Below are positions 8,416 through 16,305 of a stretch of DNA of 64,000 bases, one piece after another (the stretch's first letter is position 1; each line of letters opens with the position of its first letter). The notes under the pieces are model-generated. The model ran no database searches. It had not been told where the DNA came from and worked only from the letters and a program-made list of their open reading frames with translations. This stretch comes from Ruminococcus sp. (GTDB lineage Bacteria; Bacillota; Clostridia; Oscillospirales; Ruminococcaceae), in contig JAFVFL010000036.1 in assembly GCA_017475555.1 (NCBI GenBank), positions 19,254 through 83,253 on the forward strand, given 5' to 3'. Both the position numbers and the translations under genes were made by a program.

Positions 8416-9189
8416 ATGATAAGACTTGACAGATTCATCTCCGAGCGTACAGAGTACACAAGAAGCCGGATAAAGGAGCTTGCCGCAAGGGGCAGCATAT
8501 CCCTGAACGGTACGCCTGTCCGCCGGAGCGATGTGAAGATCGACCCTGAGAGCGATACGGTTGAGGTGTGCGGGGCTGTCATAGGCAGCCAGCGGTACAG
8601 GTATATCCTCCTCAACAAGCCCGCAGGCTACGTCAGCTCCACCAGTGAGCACGACGGGAAAAATGTCATGGAGCTTGTCCCCCCTCAGATGAGGACAAAG
8701 GCTATGTTCCCGGCAGGACGGCTCGACAAGGATTCCCTCGGAGCACTGCTCATCACCGACGACGGAGAGCTTTCCCACAGGCTGCTCTCACCCGTGTCAC
8801 ACATACCCAAAATATACATTGTGAAACTTGACAGACCATTCCAAAACAAATATGTTGACATATTCAAAAAAGGTATTGAAATAGGCGGCGGCGAGACTTG
8901 CCTCCCCGCAAGGGTGCGTCAGGCTGAAAACGCCGATAATATGGCGTTTGTGGAGCTTTATGAGGGTAAATTCCATCAGGTGAAGCGTATGTTCAGTGCT
9001 GTTGAAAACTGTGTTGAAAAGCTGATGAGAATATCATACGGAAACCTTATTCTCCCCGAAACACTGGGAATAGGCAGCTGTATGGAATTATTGCACAAAG
9101 ATGTTGAAAAAATGCTCGATGAACCCGATTTCGACAGGATTTGCACGGATTTTTCTGACATTTTTTCGGCAATTCTAATAAACAACTAA
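8416..9189 (+). CDS. 16S/23S rRNA pseudouridine synthase, RsuA/RluB family
   Basis: A protein of 257 residues with an N-terminal S4 RNA-binding domain (RLDRFISERTEYTRSRIKELAARG) and a catalytic domain. That domain has the KPAGYVSS strand and GRLDKDSLGALLITDDG at about residues 101-117, where Asp104 is the expected nucleophile; KFHQVKRMF follows near the end. It isomerises a specific uridine in rRNA, but whether the target is 16S (RsuA) or 23S (RluB) cannot be decided. There is no clear Shine-Dalgarno before the ATG (AACGAAAA), which is unusual for this window. Confidence 0.85.
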   Translation: MIRLDRFISERTEYTRSRIKELAARGSISLNGTPVRRSDVKIDPESDTVEVCGAVIGSQRYRYILLNKPAGYVSSTSEHDGKNVMELVPPQMRTKAMFPAGRLDKDSLGALLITDDGELSHRLLSPVSHIPKIYIVKLDRPFQNKYVDIFKKGIEIGGGETCLPARVRQAENADNMAFVELYEGKFHQVKRMFSAVENCVEKLMRISYGNLILPETLGIGSCMELLHKDVEKMLDEPDFDRICTDFSDIFSAILINN

Positions 9190-9205
9190 TTGTAAGTTTG
9201 GCAAT

Positions 9206-9242
9206 TTAGCACCTTGAAAAAATGTTTGAAGAGTGCTAAAAT
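9206..9242 (+). promoter_or_regulatory. Promoter flanked by CIRCE-like half-sites, upstream of the sugar ATPase gene
   Basis: TTGAAA (9214-9219) and TAAAAT (9237-9242) are 17 bases apart. They are enclosed by the inverted repeat TTAGCACC (9206-9213) and GAGTGCTAA (9231-9239). These arms match the HrcA operator CIRCE (TTAGCACTC-N9-GAGTGCTAA) but stand 17 rather than 9 bases apart. The promoter is well supported; control by HrcA is doubtful because of the spacing. Confidence 0.6.
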
Positions 9243-9375
9243 AGTATTGTAGCTGATAGTGTATTGGGATATCCGCAGGATATGCTTTAATAAATACATA
9301 CGTCAGTGTGAGTGCCGTTTACCCAGATCACTATTCGGCACGATCAAAAGAAATTGAATTGGAGGACTGGATCAA

Positions 9376-10515
9376 ATGGCAGGCTTAACACTGAAACACA
9401 TTTACAAGAAGTATCCGGGCGGCGTTGTTGCTGTTTCTGATGTAAATTTAGACATAAGGGATAAGGAATTTATCGTTCTCGTCGGCCCTTCAGGCTGCGG
9501 AAAGTCTACTACTCTCCGTATGATAGCTGGTCTTGAGGAGATATCTGAGGGCGAGCTCTATATCGGCGACAAGCTCGTAAACGATATCGCTCCTAAGGAC
9601 AGAGATATTGCGATGGTTTTCCAGAACTACGCTCTTTACCCGCATATGACGGTTTACGATAACATGGCTTTCGGACTCAAGCTCCGCAAGGTCCCCAAGG
9701 ACGAGATAGACAAGAAGGTCAACGAGGCTGCTAAGATACTCGACCTCTCTCACCTCCTCGACAGAAAGCCGAAGGCTATGTCAGGTGGTCAGAGACAGAG
9801 AGTTGCTCTCGGACGTGCTATCGTCCGCAGCCCTAAGGTATTCCTCCTCGACGAGCCTCTTTCAAACCTCGATGCCAAGCTCCGTGCTCAGATGAGAACC
9901 GAGATCGCTAAGATCCACAAGAAGCTCGGTACTACATTCATCTATGTAACTCATGACCAGACTGAGGCTATGACTATGGGTGACCGTATCGTCTGCATGA
10001 AGGACGGCTTTATCCAGCAGGTAGATACTCCTCAGAACCTCTACGAGAACCCGGCTAACAAGTTCGTTGCAGGATTCCTCGGTTCTCCTCAGATGAACTT
10101 CATCGACGCTGTCCTCAAGGAGGAGTACGGTCAGTTCATCGTTGAGTTCGGCTCAGAGGACTCCAAGACCCAGAGAGGCGTAAAGTACCAGATAATCGTT
10201 CCGGAGTCAAAGGTCACTGACGAGCTCGGAAGCTACGTAGGCAAGGAGATAATCCTCGGCGTTCGTCCTGAGAGCATCCACGATGAGCCTATGTACCTCA
10301 ACAACGCTACAACAGGCGTTATCGATGCTTACGTTGAGATCACCGAGATGATGGGTGCTGAGACATATCTCTATCTGCTCTGCGAGGGCAACAGCCTTAC
10401 TGCAAGAGTCAGCCCGAGAACTACAGCAAGACCCGGCGACGATATCAAGGTAGCTATCGACCCGAACAGAATACACATCTTCGACAAGGAGACTGAGCTT
10501 GCGATCGTAAACTGA
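9376..10515 (+). CDS. msmK: Multiple-sugar ABC transporter ATPase, MsmK/MsmX/UgpC family
   Basis: A 379-residue protein with the MalK-type architecture. It has Walker [11 protein letters not shown] near residue 38, Q-loop [16 protein letters not shown], signature [14 protein letters not shown], Walker [17 protein letters not shown], switch region [14 protein letters not shown], and a C-terminal TOBE-like regulatory domain of about 140 residues. No permease or binding-protein gene is adjacent. In Firmicutes such stand-alone ATPases (MsmX in B. subtilis) energise many carbohydrate importers, so it probably serves several systems. Codon choice is strongly biased (GCT, CTC, AAG), suggesting high expression. 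GGAGG lies 9-10 bases before the ATG and a 130-base leader separates it from the promoter. Confidence 0.9.
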   Translation: MAGLTLKHIYKKYPGGVVAVSDVNLDIRDKEFIVLVGPSGCGKSTTLRMIAGLEEISEGELYIGDKLVNDIAPKDRDIAMVFQNYALYPHMTVYDNMAFGLKLRKVPKDEIDKKVNEAAKILDLSHLLDRKPKAMSGGQRQRVALGRAIVRSPKVFLLDEPLSNLDAKLRAQMRTEIAKIHKKLGTTFIYVTHDQTEAMTMGDRIVCMKDGFIQQVDTPQNLYENPANKFVAGFLGSPQMNFIDAVLKEEYGQFIVEFGSEDSKTQRGVKYQIIVPESKVTDELGSYVGKEIILGVRPESIHDEPMYLNNATTGVIDAYVEITEMMGAETYLYLLCEGNSLTARVSPRTTARPGDDIKVAIDPNRIHIFDKETELAIVN

Positions 10516-10603
10516 TCGGTTCAGCTTAAAGAAGAACTTCACTTTTCATATTTATCCTTTCTTTCTACTCTGTTCCGTAGGGCGCACAGGACAGGGGGCA
10601 GGG

Positions 10604-10632
10604 GACCGCAGACCGCTGCGGTCTCTTGTTTT
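10604..10632 (+). terminator. Terminator after msmK
   Basis: GACCGCAG (10604-10611) and CTGCGGTC (10616-10623) form a perfect 8-bp stem with loop ACCG, followed by a T-rich tract. It ends only about 10 bases before the ribosome site of the peptidase gene. Confidence 0.8.
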
Positions 10633-10652
10633 TTATTACTTCGGAGGAAAAA

Positions 10653-11936
10653 ATGAACACTATCAAAGAATATCTGCATTCAAAAAGCGGCGAAATGACG
10701 GAGCTTCTGCGGGAGCTTGTGGCGATACCGAGCGTTCAGGGCGAGGCTGAGGACGGTTTTCCGTTCGGCAGAGAGCCTGCAAGGGCGTTGGAGTTCATGC
10801 TCGGAAAATGCCGTGAAGCCGGACTTGTGACCGAAAATGTTGACAACTACGCCGGCTCTGCGGATCATGGCAATGACCCGGAGCTTGCGATACTCTGCCA
10901 CCTTGACGTTGTCCCGGCTGGGACAGGGTGGGAGACTGACCCGTTCAGGCTCGAATATGACCCGGCGACGGACAAGCTGACCGGAAGAGGTGCGATAGAT
11001 GACAAGGGGCCTGCGGTTGCGGCACTTTATGCTGTCAAAGCGATAAAGGAGTGCGGTATACCGCTGAAAAAGGGCGTAAGGCTCATCTTCGGCACTAACG
11101 AGGAAAACGGCTCGGCGGACATTGCGTACTACCGGACAAAGCGTGAGCTGCCGCCCATGATTTTCACCCCGGACGGCGAGTACCCCGTGATAAACGCCGA
11201 AAAGGGTATGCTCAGGGTGTATTTTTCCGCACCGCTGACCGGCGGAATTTTCCGGAATATAGCCGTTGACAACGCAATCAACGCAGTTCCGGGAGCTGTG
11301 CGGTACACCCTGACCGGCGAGCAGAACGAGCGGTGCTGCACCGGTACTGCCGCCCACGCATCTACACCCGAAAAGGGTGAAAATGCCGTAACTAAGCTCC
11401 TTTCCGAGTACAGGGACGCCGACCCGCTGCTTGCGGAGCTTGCCCGGCTTTTCCCACACGGAGAAACTGACGGAAAAAGCTGCGGACTTGGATTTTCTGA
11501 CGAAATATCGGGGAAAATGACCTGCGTCCTCTCTGTTCTCAGCAGCTCCGGCGACAGTATCTCCGGCGGCATTGATATCAGATTTCCACTCGACCAGACA
11601 GTTTTCAACATCAGCAGCATCATATGTGGAAAACTTCGTGAAGCCGGGTTCACCATTGATTCATGCGAGGGCGTTGAGCCGCATATCACCCCGGAGAGCT
11701 CGCCGCTTGTGCAGTCGCTCCTGACCGCATATGAAAGGGTCACAGGCGATAAAGGGCGGTGTATAGCCATTGGCGGCGGCACCTATGTGCATGATATCCC
11801 CGGCGGAGTTGCCTTTGGTGCGGAATTTCCCGGCTCAGACGGTCTTATGCACTCACCCGGCGAGTTCATTACATTGAACGATCTGCTCCGAAACGCCGAG
11901 ATCATCGCCCACGCGATCACCGAGATCTGCCGGTAA
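10653..11936 (+). CDS. pepV: M20-family dipeptidase, PepV/Sapep-like
   Basis: A protein of 427 residues. Zinc-site motifs are in order: ILCHLDVVPAG (first His/Asp), GRGAIDDKGPAVAALYAV (bridging Asp), GTNEENGSADI (catalytic Glu pair), then FTPDGEYPVI, which marks the PepV branch. The C-terminus holds IAIGGGTYVHDI with the last metal His region. The long insertion between catalytic halves is the lid/dimerisation domain. The ATG at 10653 follows GGAGGAAAA; an in-frame TTG at 10626 lies in the terminator T-tract and is unlikely. Probably a cytosolic Xaa-dipeptidase for peptide nutrition. Codon use is ordinary. Confidence 0.85.
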   Translation: MNTIKEYLHSKSGEMTELLRELVAIPSVQGEAEDGFPFGREPARALEFMLGKCREAGLVTENVDNYAGSADHGNDPELAILCHLDVVPAGTGWETDPFRLEYDPATDKLTGRGAIDDKGPAVAALYAVKAIKECGIPLKKGVRLIFGTNEENGSADIAYYRTKRELPPMIFTPDGEYPVINAEKGMLRVYFSAPLTGGIFRNIAVDNAINAVPGAVRYTLTGEQNERCCTGTAAHASTPEKGENAVTKLLSEYRDADPLLAELARLFPHGETDGKSCGLGFSDEISGKMTCVLSVLSSSGDSISGGIDIRFPLDQTVFNISSIICGKLREAGFTIDSCEGVEPHITPESSPLVQSLLTAYERVTGDKGRCIAIGGGTYVHDIPGGVAFGAEFPGSDGLMHSPGEFITLNDLLRNAEIIAHAITEICR

Positions 11937-11983
11937 ACCCTCCGCCTGCCGCTGCGGCTGACTGTCACATAAACCTGTATTTT

Positions 11984-12192
11984 TTATTGAGGGAAACCCT
12001 TTTGAAAAAGGGTTATCCCTCAAACTCCTTTCCTAAAACTTTCAGCTAAAATCCCCAGATAGGGCACGCCGGTTGATTCTGGTTTGAAGCTGTGCGTGTG
12101 CCCTATCTGGGGATTTTAATTAAAAGTCTTTGGAAGGGGGTACGGGGGAGAACCTTTCTTCAGAAAGGTGTCCCCCGATAACAAGTACAGAC
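11984..12192 (+). repeat. REP1 structured intergenic repeat, copy a
   Basis: About 207 bp, close to 94% identical by eye to the copy at 56925-57132. It folds into three hairpins: one at about 11990-12022 (apical AACCCTTTT/AAAAGGGTT); a central 21-bp perfect stem (12047-12067 with 12098-12118); and one at about 12144-12177 (GGGGGA...TCCCCC). Outer segments (CTTTCC... and GGAAGG) also complement each other across the central stem. No open frame in it is convincing. The rest of the gap between the peptidase and the lipoprotein gene holds nothing recognisable. Confidence 0.85.
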
Positions 12193-12228
12193 TTATATGG
12201 CTGCCCGTCACAACAGCAGGTGAAGAGT

Positions 12229-12534
12229 TTATCGGGTAGTCGTAGTGGCACGCTCGCCGTCGAGGCCGTCAACGATATCACCAGCGGCGTCGCCGACGCC
12301 CTCTACGATATCCTCGCCGGCGTTTTCAATACCGTCGATAGCGTCGTTCACGTGGTCCTTAGCGGAGTTAGCCTCACTTGTTCCGTAGTTGTCGTCGTGC
12401 CTCCCGCTGTCGGAGACGTAGCCGTTGTTGTCGGAGTAAAATCCGTCGTCGTCCATATCGTCACGTCGTCCGCAGCCGGTCAGAGTGCTGCCGAGGAGCA
12501 GAAAAGCGGAGCTTATTGCTAAAATCTTTTTCAT
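12229..12534 (-). CDS. Small acidic lipoprotein of unknown function
   Basis: A 101-residue protein. It begins MKKILAISSAFLLLGSTLTGC, a signal peptide with lipobox LTGC, so Cys21 would be lipidated and the protein held on the outer face of the membrane. The mature part is Asp/Gly/Asn-rich (RRDDMDDDGFYSDNNGY), then has a predicted amphipathic run with repeats of the type GIENAGEDIVEGVGDAAGDIV. A GAAGGGAT ribosome site precedes the ATG. No family was recognised. Its upstream region carries the DnaA-box cluster described separately. Confidence 0.6.
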   Translation of the reverse strand: MKKILAISSAFLLLGSTLTGCGRRDDMDDDGFYSDNNGYVSDSGRHDDNYGTSEANSAKDHVNDAIDGIENAGEDIVEGVGDAAGDIVDGLDGERATTTTR

Positions 12535-12571
12535 ACAATCTTATCCCTTCAAAAATTATATTGCGGACAGG

Positions 12572-12763
12572 TTTTCCACAATACAAATCTATTGTTTACA
12601 CATTTTCCCCAATTATCCACTATGTTTTCAACTTTTTCGACCTGTAAAAATCTGTATTTTGCGTTATTCTCCACACTCTCCACCAACTTTTCAACATATA
12701 GAAAGTTTATTCCCCATAAGTTTCAACAGTGTGTGGAAAAGAAATTCACAGCCGTGTGGAATG
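12572..12763. other. DnaA-box cluster outside the origin
   Basis: In 192 bp there are TTTTCCACA (12572), TTATCCACT (12613), TTTTCAACT (12625), TTCTCCACA (12667), TTTTCAACA (12688), GTTTCAACA (12720), TGTGGAAAA (12732, reverse) and TGTGGAATG (12755, reverse). These match or differ by one or two bases from the DnaA box TTATCCACA or from the TTTTCAACA form repeated at this genome's oriC. The segment is A+T-rich and lies between the divergent-ended lipoprotein and DUF4363 genes, about 20 kb from dnaA. Confidence 0.6.
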
Positions 12764-12782
12764 AATTTAGGACTATATTGCT

Positions 12783-13160
12783 CTAAAGCACAGTATATAA
12801 CCCCGGCGTTTCCCCGTCACGCAGGAGCTGTGTCATGTGGATAAGCTCGGTTATCAGCTGTGCAAGCTCGTGGTGCTCCGCTTCGAGGGCGTACTCTATC
12901 CCGGCGTAGCCCCTGTCAAGCTCGCCGAGCTTCGAGTTATTGACTATCACAGAGGCAGGGCGGCGGAAATCCTCCCACTCCTCCTCAAGCTGCCGTGCAG
13001 CTCTCACCGCCTCGTCCGTCCTGTCCTCCTCGGCAAGAGTCAGGATATCCTCCAGCTCGTTCATCATTTTTCCGCACCGGCTGTTCACCCACACTCCCGA
13101 CAGCACGCTGATGACGGCAAGCGAGCAGATAAGCCCGATACTTAGCCATGTTCTCGTCAT
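12783..13160 (-). CDS. DUF4363 family protein
   Basis: A 125-residue protein with one N-terminal membrane helix (WLSIGLICSLAVISVLSGVWV) and an extracytoplasmic helical domain rich in Glu, Arg and Leu (NELEDILTLAEEDRTDEAVRAARQLEEEW). The size and the position directly behind a DUF421 gene, with an ATGA overlap, are typical of DUF4363 proteins in Clostridia. Function is unknown; in sporulating relatives the pair is often linked to membrane or spore functions. GGAGGGGAAG precedes the start. Confidence 0.7.
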   Translation of the reverse strand: MTRTWLSIGLICSLAVISVLSGVWVNSRCGKMMNELEDILTLAEEDRTDEAVRAARQLEEEWEDFRRPASVIVNNSKLGELDRGYAGIEYALEAEHHELAQLITELIHMTQLLRDGETPGLYTVL

Positions 13161-13825
13161 TTCTTCCCCTCCAGTCTTACCATGCGTCCGCTTTTTTTGT
13201 CCGCCATGAAGCCGTTTCCGGAGCTGTCAGCAGCCAAAAAAAGCACGCTTTCCGGTGAGCGTATGCCGTTATTTTTCAGTATCCGCTCTATCCCCTTCGC
13301 CGTAAGTCCGCAGTCCTGTGCGGCTTTTTCCTGCACCACTCCGTCAGATATTATCATGGGCGGAGGGTCGCTTCCGCCGGAATCGCTTTTGAGCAGCACC
13401 GAAACTGAGCCGTTCGTCTCGACCACGGCATACTGCACATCTTCCGGCGAAAAAACGTCCTTTGCACGCAGGGCTGTCATCAGGTCATCGACCGAAAACC
13501 GCAGCTCACGCATGATATCAATGTTGATGCAGCCGTTGGAGATCATCACCTTCGGGCTGCCGGAAATAAGTCTCCTGAGCCTTTGCGACCGCAATATCAG
13601 CTGTGAGACGATCACCTCACAGCAGACGAGCGAGAGTATCGGTGTCACGCCGACTATCACCGGTATATCGGGGTCTTCAAGGGGCAGAGTTGCGATATTC
13701 GAGACGAGTATCGTTATCACCAGCTCTGACGGCTGCAATTCGCCGAGCTGACGCTTGCCCATAAGCCGTACTGCGAATACGACCAGTAAATACAGAATCA
13801 CAGAGCGTATAAGAATTATACTCAT
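13157..13825 (-). CDS. DUF421/YetF-type membrane protein
   Basis: A 222-residue protein with three N-terminal membrane helices (IILIRSVILYLLVVFAVRLMG...), the conserved MGKRQLGELQPSELVITI motif after the first helix, then two cytoplasmic YetF subdomains containing ISNGCINIDIMRELRFSVDDLM. This fits the DUF421 family (YetF/YdfS/YrbG). I place the start at 13825, where GGAGGG lies 7 bases upstream. Two in-frame ATGs further upstream (13831 and 13855) have poorer spacing. It forms an operon with the DUF4363 gene. Confidence 0.8.
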   Translation of the reverse strand: MSIILIRSVILYLLVVFAVRLMGKRQLGELQPSELVITILVSNIATLPLEDPDIPVIVGVTPILSLVCCEVIVSQLILRSQRLRRLISGSPKVMISNGCINIDIMRELRFSVDDLMTALRAKDVFSPEDVQYAVVETNGSVSVLLKSDSGGSDPPPMIISDGVVQEKAAQDCGLTAKGIERILKNNGIRSPESVLFLAADSSGNGFMADKKSGRMVRLEGKK

Positions 13826-13927
13826 CGGCATTCCCTCCGGTCGTATTATTTCCATTATCTCCGGAGTTATTCTTTATTGAGCGTTTATTGGTGCGACCCC
13901 GGCTGATGTTCTGGATCTTTTATTTTT

Positions 13928-14181
13928 CGGCTATATCAGATACCGCCGGTCGATATTTTTCTTCTATATTTTTTATCCCTACGCTAAGTCAAAGGGGGAA
14001 ACCAAAGAGGCTATGGGGAAGGTAACAAAACCCACAAAGCCGCCACCCTTCCCCCTCCTCTTAGGTTTCCCCCTTTGGATTCCCCTTCCTTACTCCTCAC
14101 CCCTATCCCGGCGGCTTTATCTTTTTCCTCTGGTTTGCTTTTTTTCTTCCGGAACGAAATATACCTGTTCAATTTTTTTCG
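13928..14181 (+). repeat. REP2 intergenic repeat, copy A
   Basis: Starts CGGCTATATCAGATACCG and ends near CTGTTCAATTTTTTT. The core is a long imperfect inverted repeat: CAAAGGGGGAAACC ... GGTTTCCCCCTTTG, enclosing AGAGG...GGGGAAGG against CCTTCCCC...CCTCT. It is followed by a second arm ending CGGCGGCTTT that can pair with AAAGCCGCC inside the core. Four further full or partial copies lie at 16003-16254 (reverse), 17387-17590, 20530-20606 (partial) and 20755-20993 (reverse). No gene occupies 13856-14301. Confidence 0.85.
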
Positions 14182-14301
14182 GTTTATTTTGCGTTTGTTT
14201 TTGTAGGAGAAAGCACCCCCGACCGGGCGGCATTGGCGGAAAAATTTCAAAAGCTTGTCCTTTTTCGACCCGTGAAGCGAATTGTATATCAGAGAGAATG
14301 A

Positions 14302-14895
14302 ATGATGAAAGCTGGTGATGCGATGACAGAAACAATGACAGATACCGAGTGGGAGGAGCTTCTCAGCAGCTCCCCCAAAACCGCCTTTGAAGCCCTCTAC
14401 AGCAGCTTCGGCGGTCTGGTGTACGCCATAGCAGCCAACAAGCTCTCCGGTGTGGGCTGTCAGGCGGATATCGAGGACTGCGTGGGCGACGTTTTTGCGG
14501 AAATATTCAGATCAGCCGGACGTTTTTCCGGCAGCTGCGGCAGTATCAAGACCTTCGTCTCCACTATTGCCCGCCGCAGGGCAATAGACTGCTACCGCAG
14601 ACTTACAAGAAACAGCCTGAGAAACGAAAGTATTGAGGACGAGGCAATTCTTCCCCCCGCTTATGACGATACCGAGGAGGATGCTGAGGAACGCATAATG
14701 AAGCAGCGGCTATGGGCGGCTGTGAAGTCTCTCGGCGAGCCGGATACCTCGATAATCGTATATCAGTATTTCTACGGGCTGTCCGTCAGCGATACGGCGG
14801 TAAAAGTCGGAATGACTCCGGCGGCTGTCCAGAAGCGGAGCGTGCGTGCGAGGGCGAAGATGAAGAATATACTGCTCAGGGAGGATAGAGAATGA
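14302..14895 (+). CDS. ECF-type RNA polymerase sigma factor
   Basis: A protein of up to 197 residues. Region 2 is seen as AFEALYSSFGGLVYAIA, IEDCVGDVFAEIFRS and IKTFVSTIARRRAIDCYRR. After an acidic linker comes region 4 with GLSVSDTAVKVGMTPAAVQKRSVRARAKM, a helix-turn-helix for the -35 element. No region 1 or 3, so an ECF/group 4 sigma. The start is uncertain: ATG at 14302 or 14323 (residue 8). It overlaps the next gene by ATGA; that product is a single-pass membrane protein and is the likely anti-sigma or sensor. The pair is enclosed by inverted REP2 copies A and B. Confidence 0.85.
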   Translation: MMKAGDAMTETMTDTEWEELLSSSPKTAFEALYSSFGGLVYAIAANKLSGVGCQADIEDCVGDVFAEIFRSAGRFSGSCGSIKTFVSTIARRRAIDCYRRLTRNSLRNESIEDEAILPPAYDDTEEDAEERIMKQRLWAAVKSLGEPDTSIIVYQYFYGLSVSDTAVKVGMTPAAVQKRSVRARAKMKNILLREDRE

Positions 14896-15959
14896 AAAAG
14901 ATGAATAACAACGACGAGCTGAGAACAAGGCTTACAGGGCTTGACGACAGTACAGTTGAGGAGATCGCAGAGAGATATCCTGTGACCGATGAGGAGACCA
15001 AAAGGCGTATCATGAAGAGATTTCTCGAAAAGACGGAGAATGTGGACAGCAGCAGCAAAATGCAGACCATTAACGGTTCGGACGAGGACAGCGTTTCCGG
15101 TACTGACCGGATAGAGCAGGTCAAGTGGCGTTCATGGGTAAGATATGCCGGAGCTGCGGCGGCGTTCATCATTGCTGTATGCGGTATCGGCGGAGTTATA
15201 GCCATAAGCCGCAACGACCTCATATCAGTGCCGGGCAGCGAGAGTGATATCATCACAGAGCAGGTGCAGACGGAGAGTACCTCTCAGGAACCAGCCGCAA
15301 AGCAGACCACTATCCCGGAGGTGTATTACTATCCGCCGGAGACAGATGAAAATGCCGATGATTCGGGAGAAACGCTGCCTGAGCCGGGTACAGAGCCGGT
15401 CAGCGTCAGCAATACAACGGCGGAGGTCACCGAAGCACTCACCAGCACAGTTACAACGGCTGCCGAGGAGACTGTTACCACAGCAGCTGAGAACGTGGAG
15501 AACGAGCTGTCGGAGAGTGATACGACCGAGCCGGCAGATGAGCCGGTAAAGAAAGAGGAAACAGTGCGTGACCGGTATGATGAAGACCCGGTGGCGTTCC
15601 TTACGGGAAACTGGCTGACAAAGACCTCAAATGATGATGATTCATATACTGCCGAGTACCAGATAATGCCGTGTACTGACGGGACGGCGGACATCACGGG
15701 TGTTGCACTTATCCGGCTTGACGCAGAATCTGGCATAGGCAAGCCGTTTACCGCAGATATCGACGGGTGCGGGCTTGTGTTCCGTTTCATCAATGAGGAC
15801 GAAACAATAAAGGCTGAGATAACATCATTCAGCATTTCGGAATCCGGCACGGACAGCTTTGAGCTTATGTGGGACAGAGATACCGGCATTGGCAGTACAC
15901 TCTTTGAGCGTGTTACCTATGACGGCTATTATGATGAGCTTACTGTGGCGGAAGAATAG
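14892..15959 (+). CDS. Single-pass membrane protein, putative anti-sigma factor/sensor
   Basis: A 355-residue protein. Residues 1-80 are a charged cytoplasmic segment that could bind the sigma factor. Residues 84-106 form one membrane helix (YAGAAAAFIIAVCGIGGVIAI). Then comes a Thr/Glu/Pro-rich spacer of about 120 residues, and an extracytoplasmic domain of about 130 residues beginning FLTGNWLTKTSNDD. No zinc-binding anti-sigma motif was seen, so the role is inferred from the ATGA overlap with the ECF gene and the topology. The ectodomain was not recognised. Confidence 0.55.
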   Translation: MKKMNNNDELRTRLTGLDDSTVEEIAERYPVTDEETKRRIMKRFLEKTENVDSSSKMQTINGSDEDSVSGTDRIEQVKWRSWVRYAGAAAAFIIAVCGIGGVIAISRNDLISVPGSESDIITEQVQTESTSQEPAAKQTTIPEVYYYPPETDENADDSGETLPEPGTEPVSVSNTTAEVTEALTSTVTTAAEETVTTAAENVENELSESDTTEPADEPVKKEETVRDRYDEDPVAFLTGNWLTKTSNDDDSYTAEYQIMPCTDGTADITGVALIRLDAESGIGKPFTADIDGCGLVFRFINEDETIKAEITSFSISESGTDSFELMWDRDTGIGSTLFERVTYDGYYDELTVAEE

Positions 15960-16002
15960 GCAATATCCGGCGGTCGTACCTATAAAAGAGACAAAAAACA
16001 GA

Positions 16003-16254
16003 ACGAAAAAAATTGAACAGACACATTCCGTCCCGGAGAAAAAAAGCGAACCAGAAAAAAAGATAAAGCCGCCGGGATAGGGGTGAGGAGTAAGGAAGGG
16101 GAATCCAAAGGGGGAAACCTAAGAGGAGGGGGAAGGGTGGCGGCTTTGTGGGTTTTGTTTCCTTCCCCATAGCCTCTTTGGTTTCCCCCTTTGACTTAGC
16201 GTAGGGATAAACCGCATAGAAGAAAAATATCGACCGGCGGTATCTGACATAGAA
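16003..16254 (-). repeat. REP2 intergenic repeat, copy B (reverse orientation)
   Basis: Reverse-complement copy of the element at 13928-14181, with only scattered differences across the hairpin core. The homology extends to the AAAAAAATTGAACAG end at 16006-16020. Together the two copies form a roughly 250-bp inverted repeat around the sigma/membrane protein operon. It fills nearly all of the gap between that operon and ldh. Confidence 0.85.
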
Positions 16255-16260
16255 AAAATA

Positions 16261-16294
16261 AAAAGCTGCGACCCCTCAGGAATCGCAGCTTTTT
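16261..16294 (-). terminator. ldh terminator
   Basis: AAAAGCTGCGA (16261-16271) pairs with TCGCAGCTTTT (from 16283). On the minus strand the hairpin is followed by a T-rich run; the flanking A and T runs make it potentially bidirectional, which would also stop transcripts from the sigma operon. Confidence 0.8.
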
Positions 16295-16305
16295 CATTAA
16301 AACCA

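Noticed and set aside
12540..12780. The DnaA-box cluster as a second origin
   Set aside because: No trio run or replication gene beside it, and a complete origin exists around dnaA.
15859..16080. Open frames inside REP2 copies (also near 17331, 20731 and 14011)
   Set aside because: They read through the hairpin repeat, differ with each copy's frame, and have no ribosome sites.
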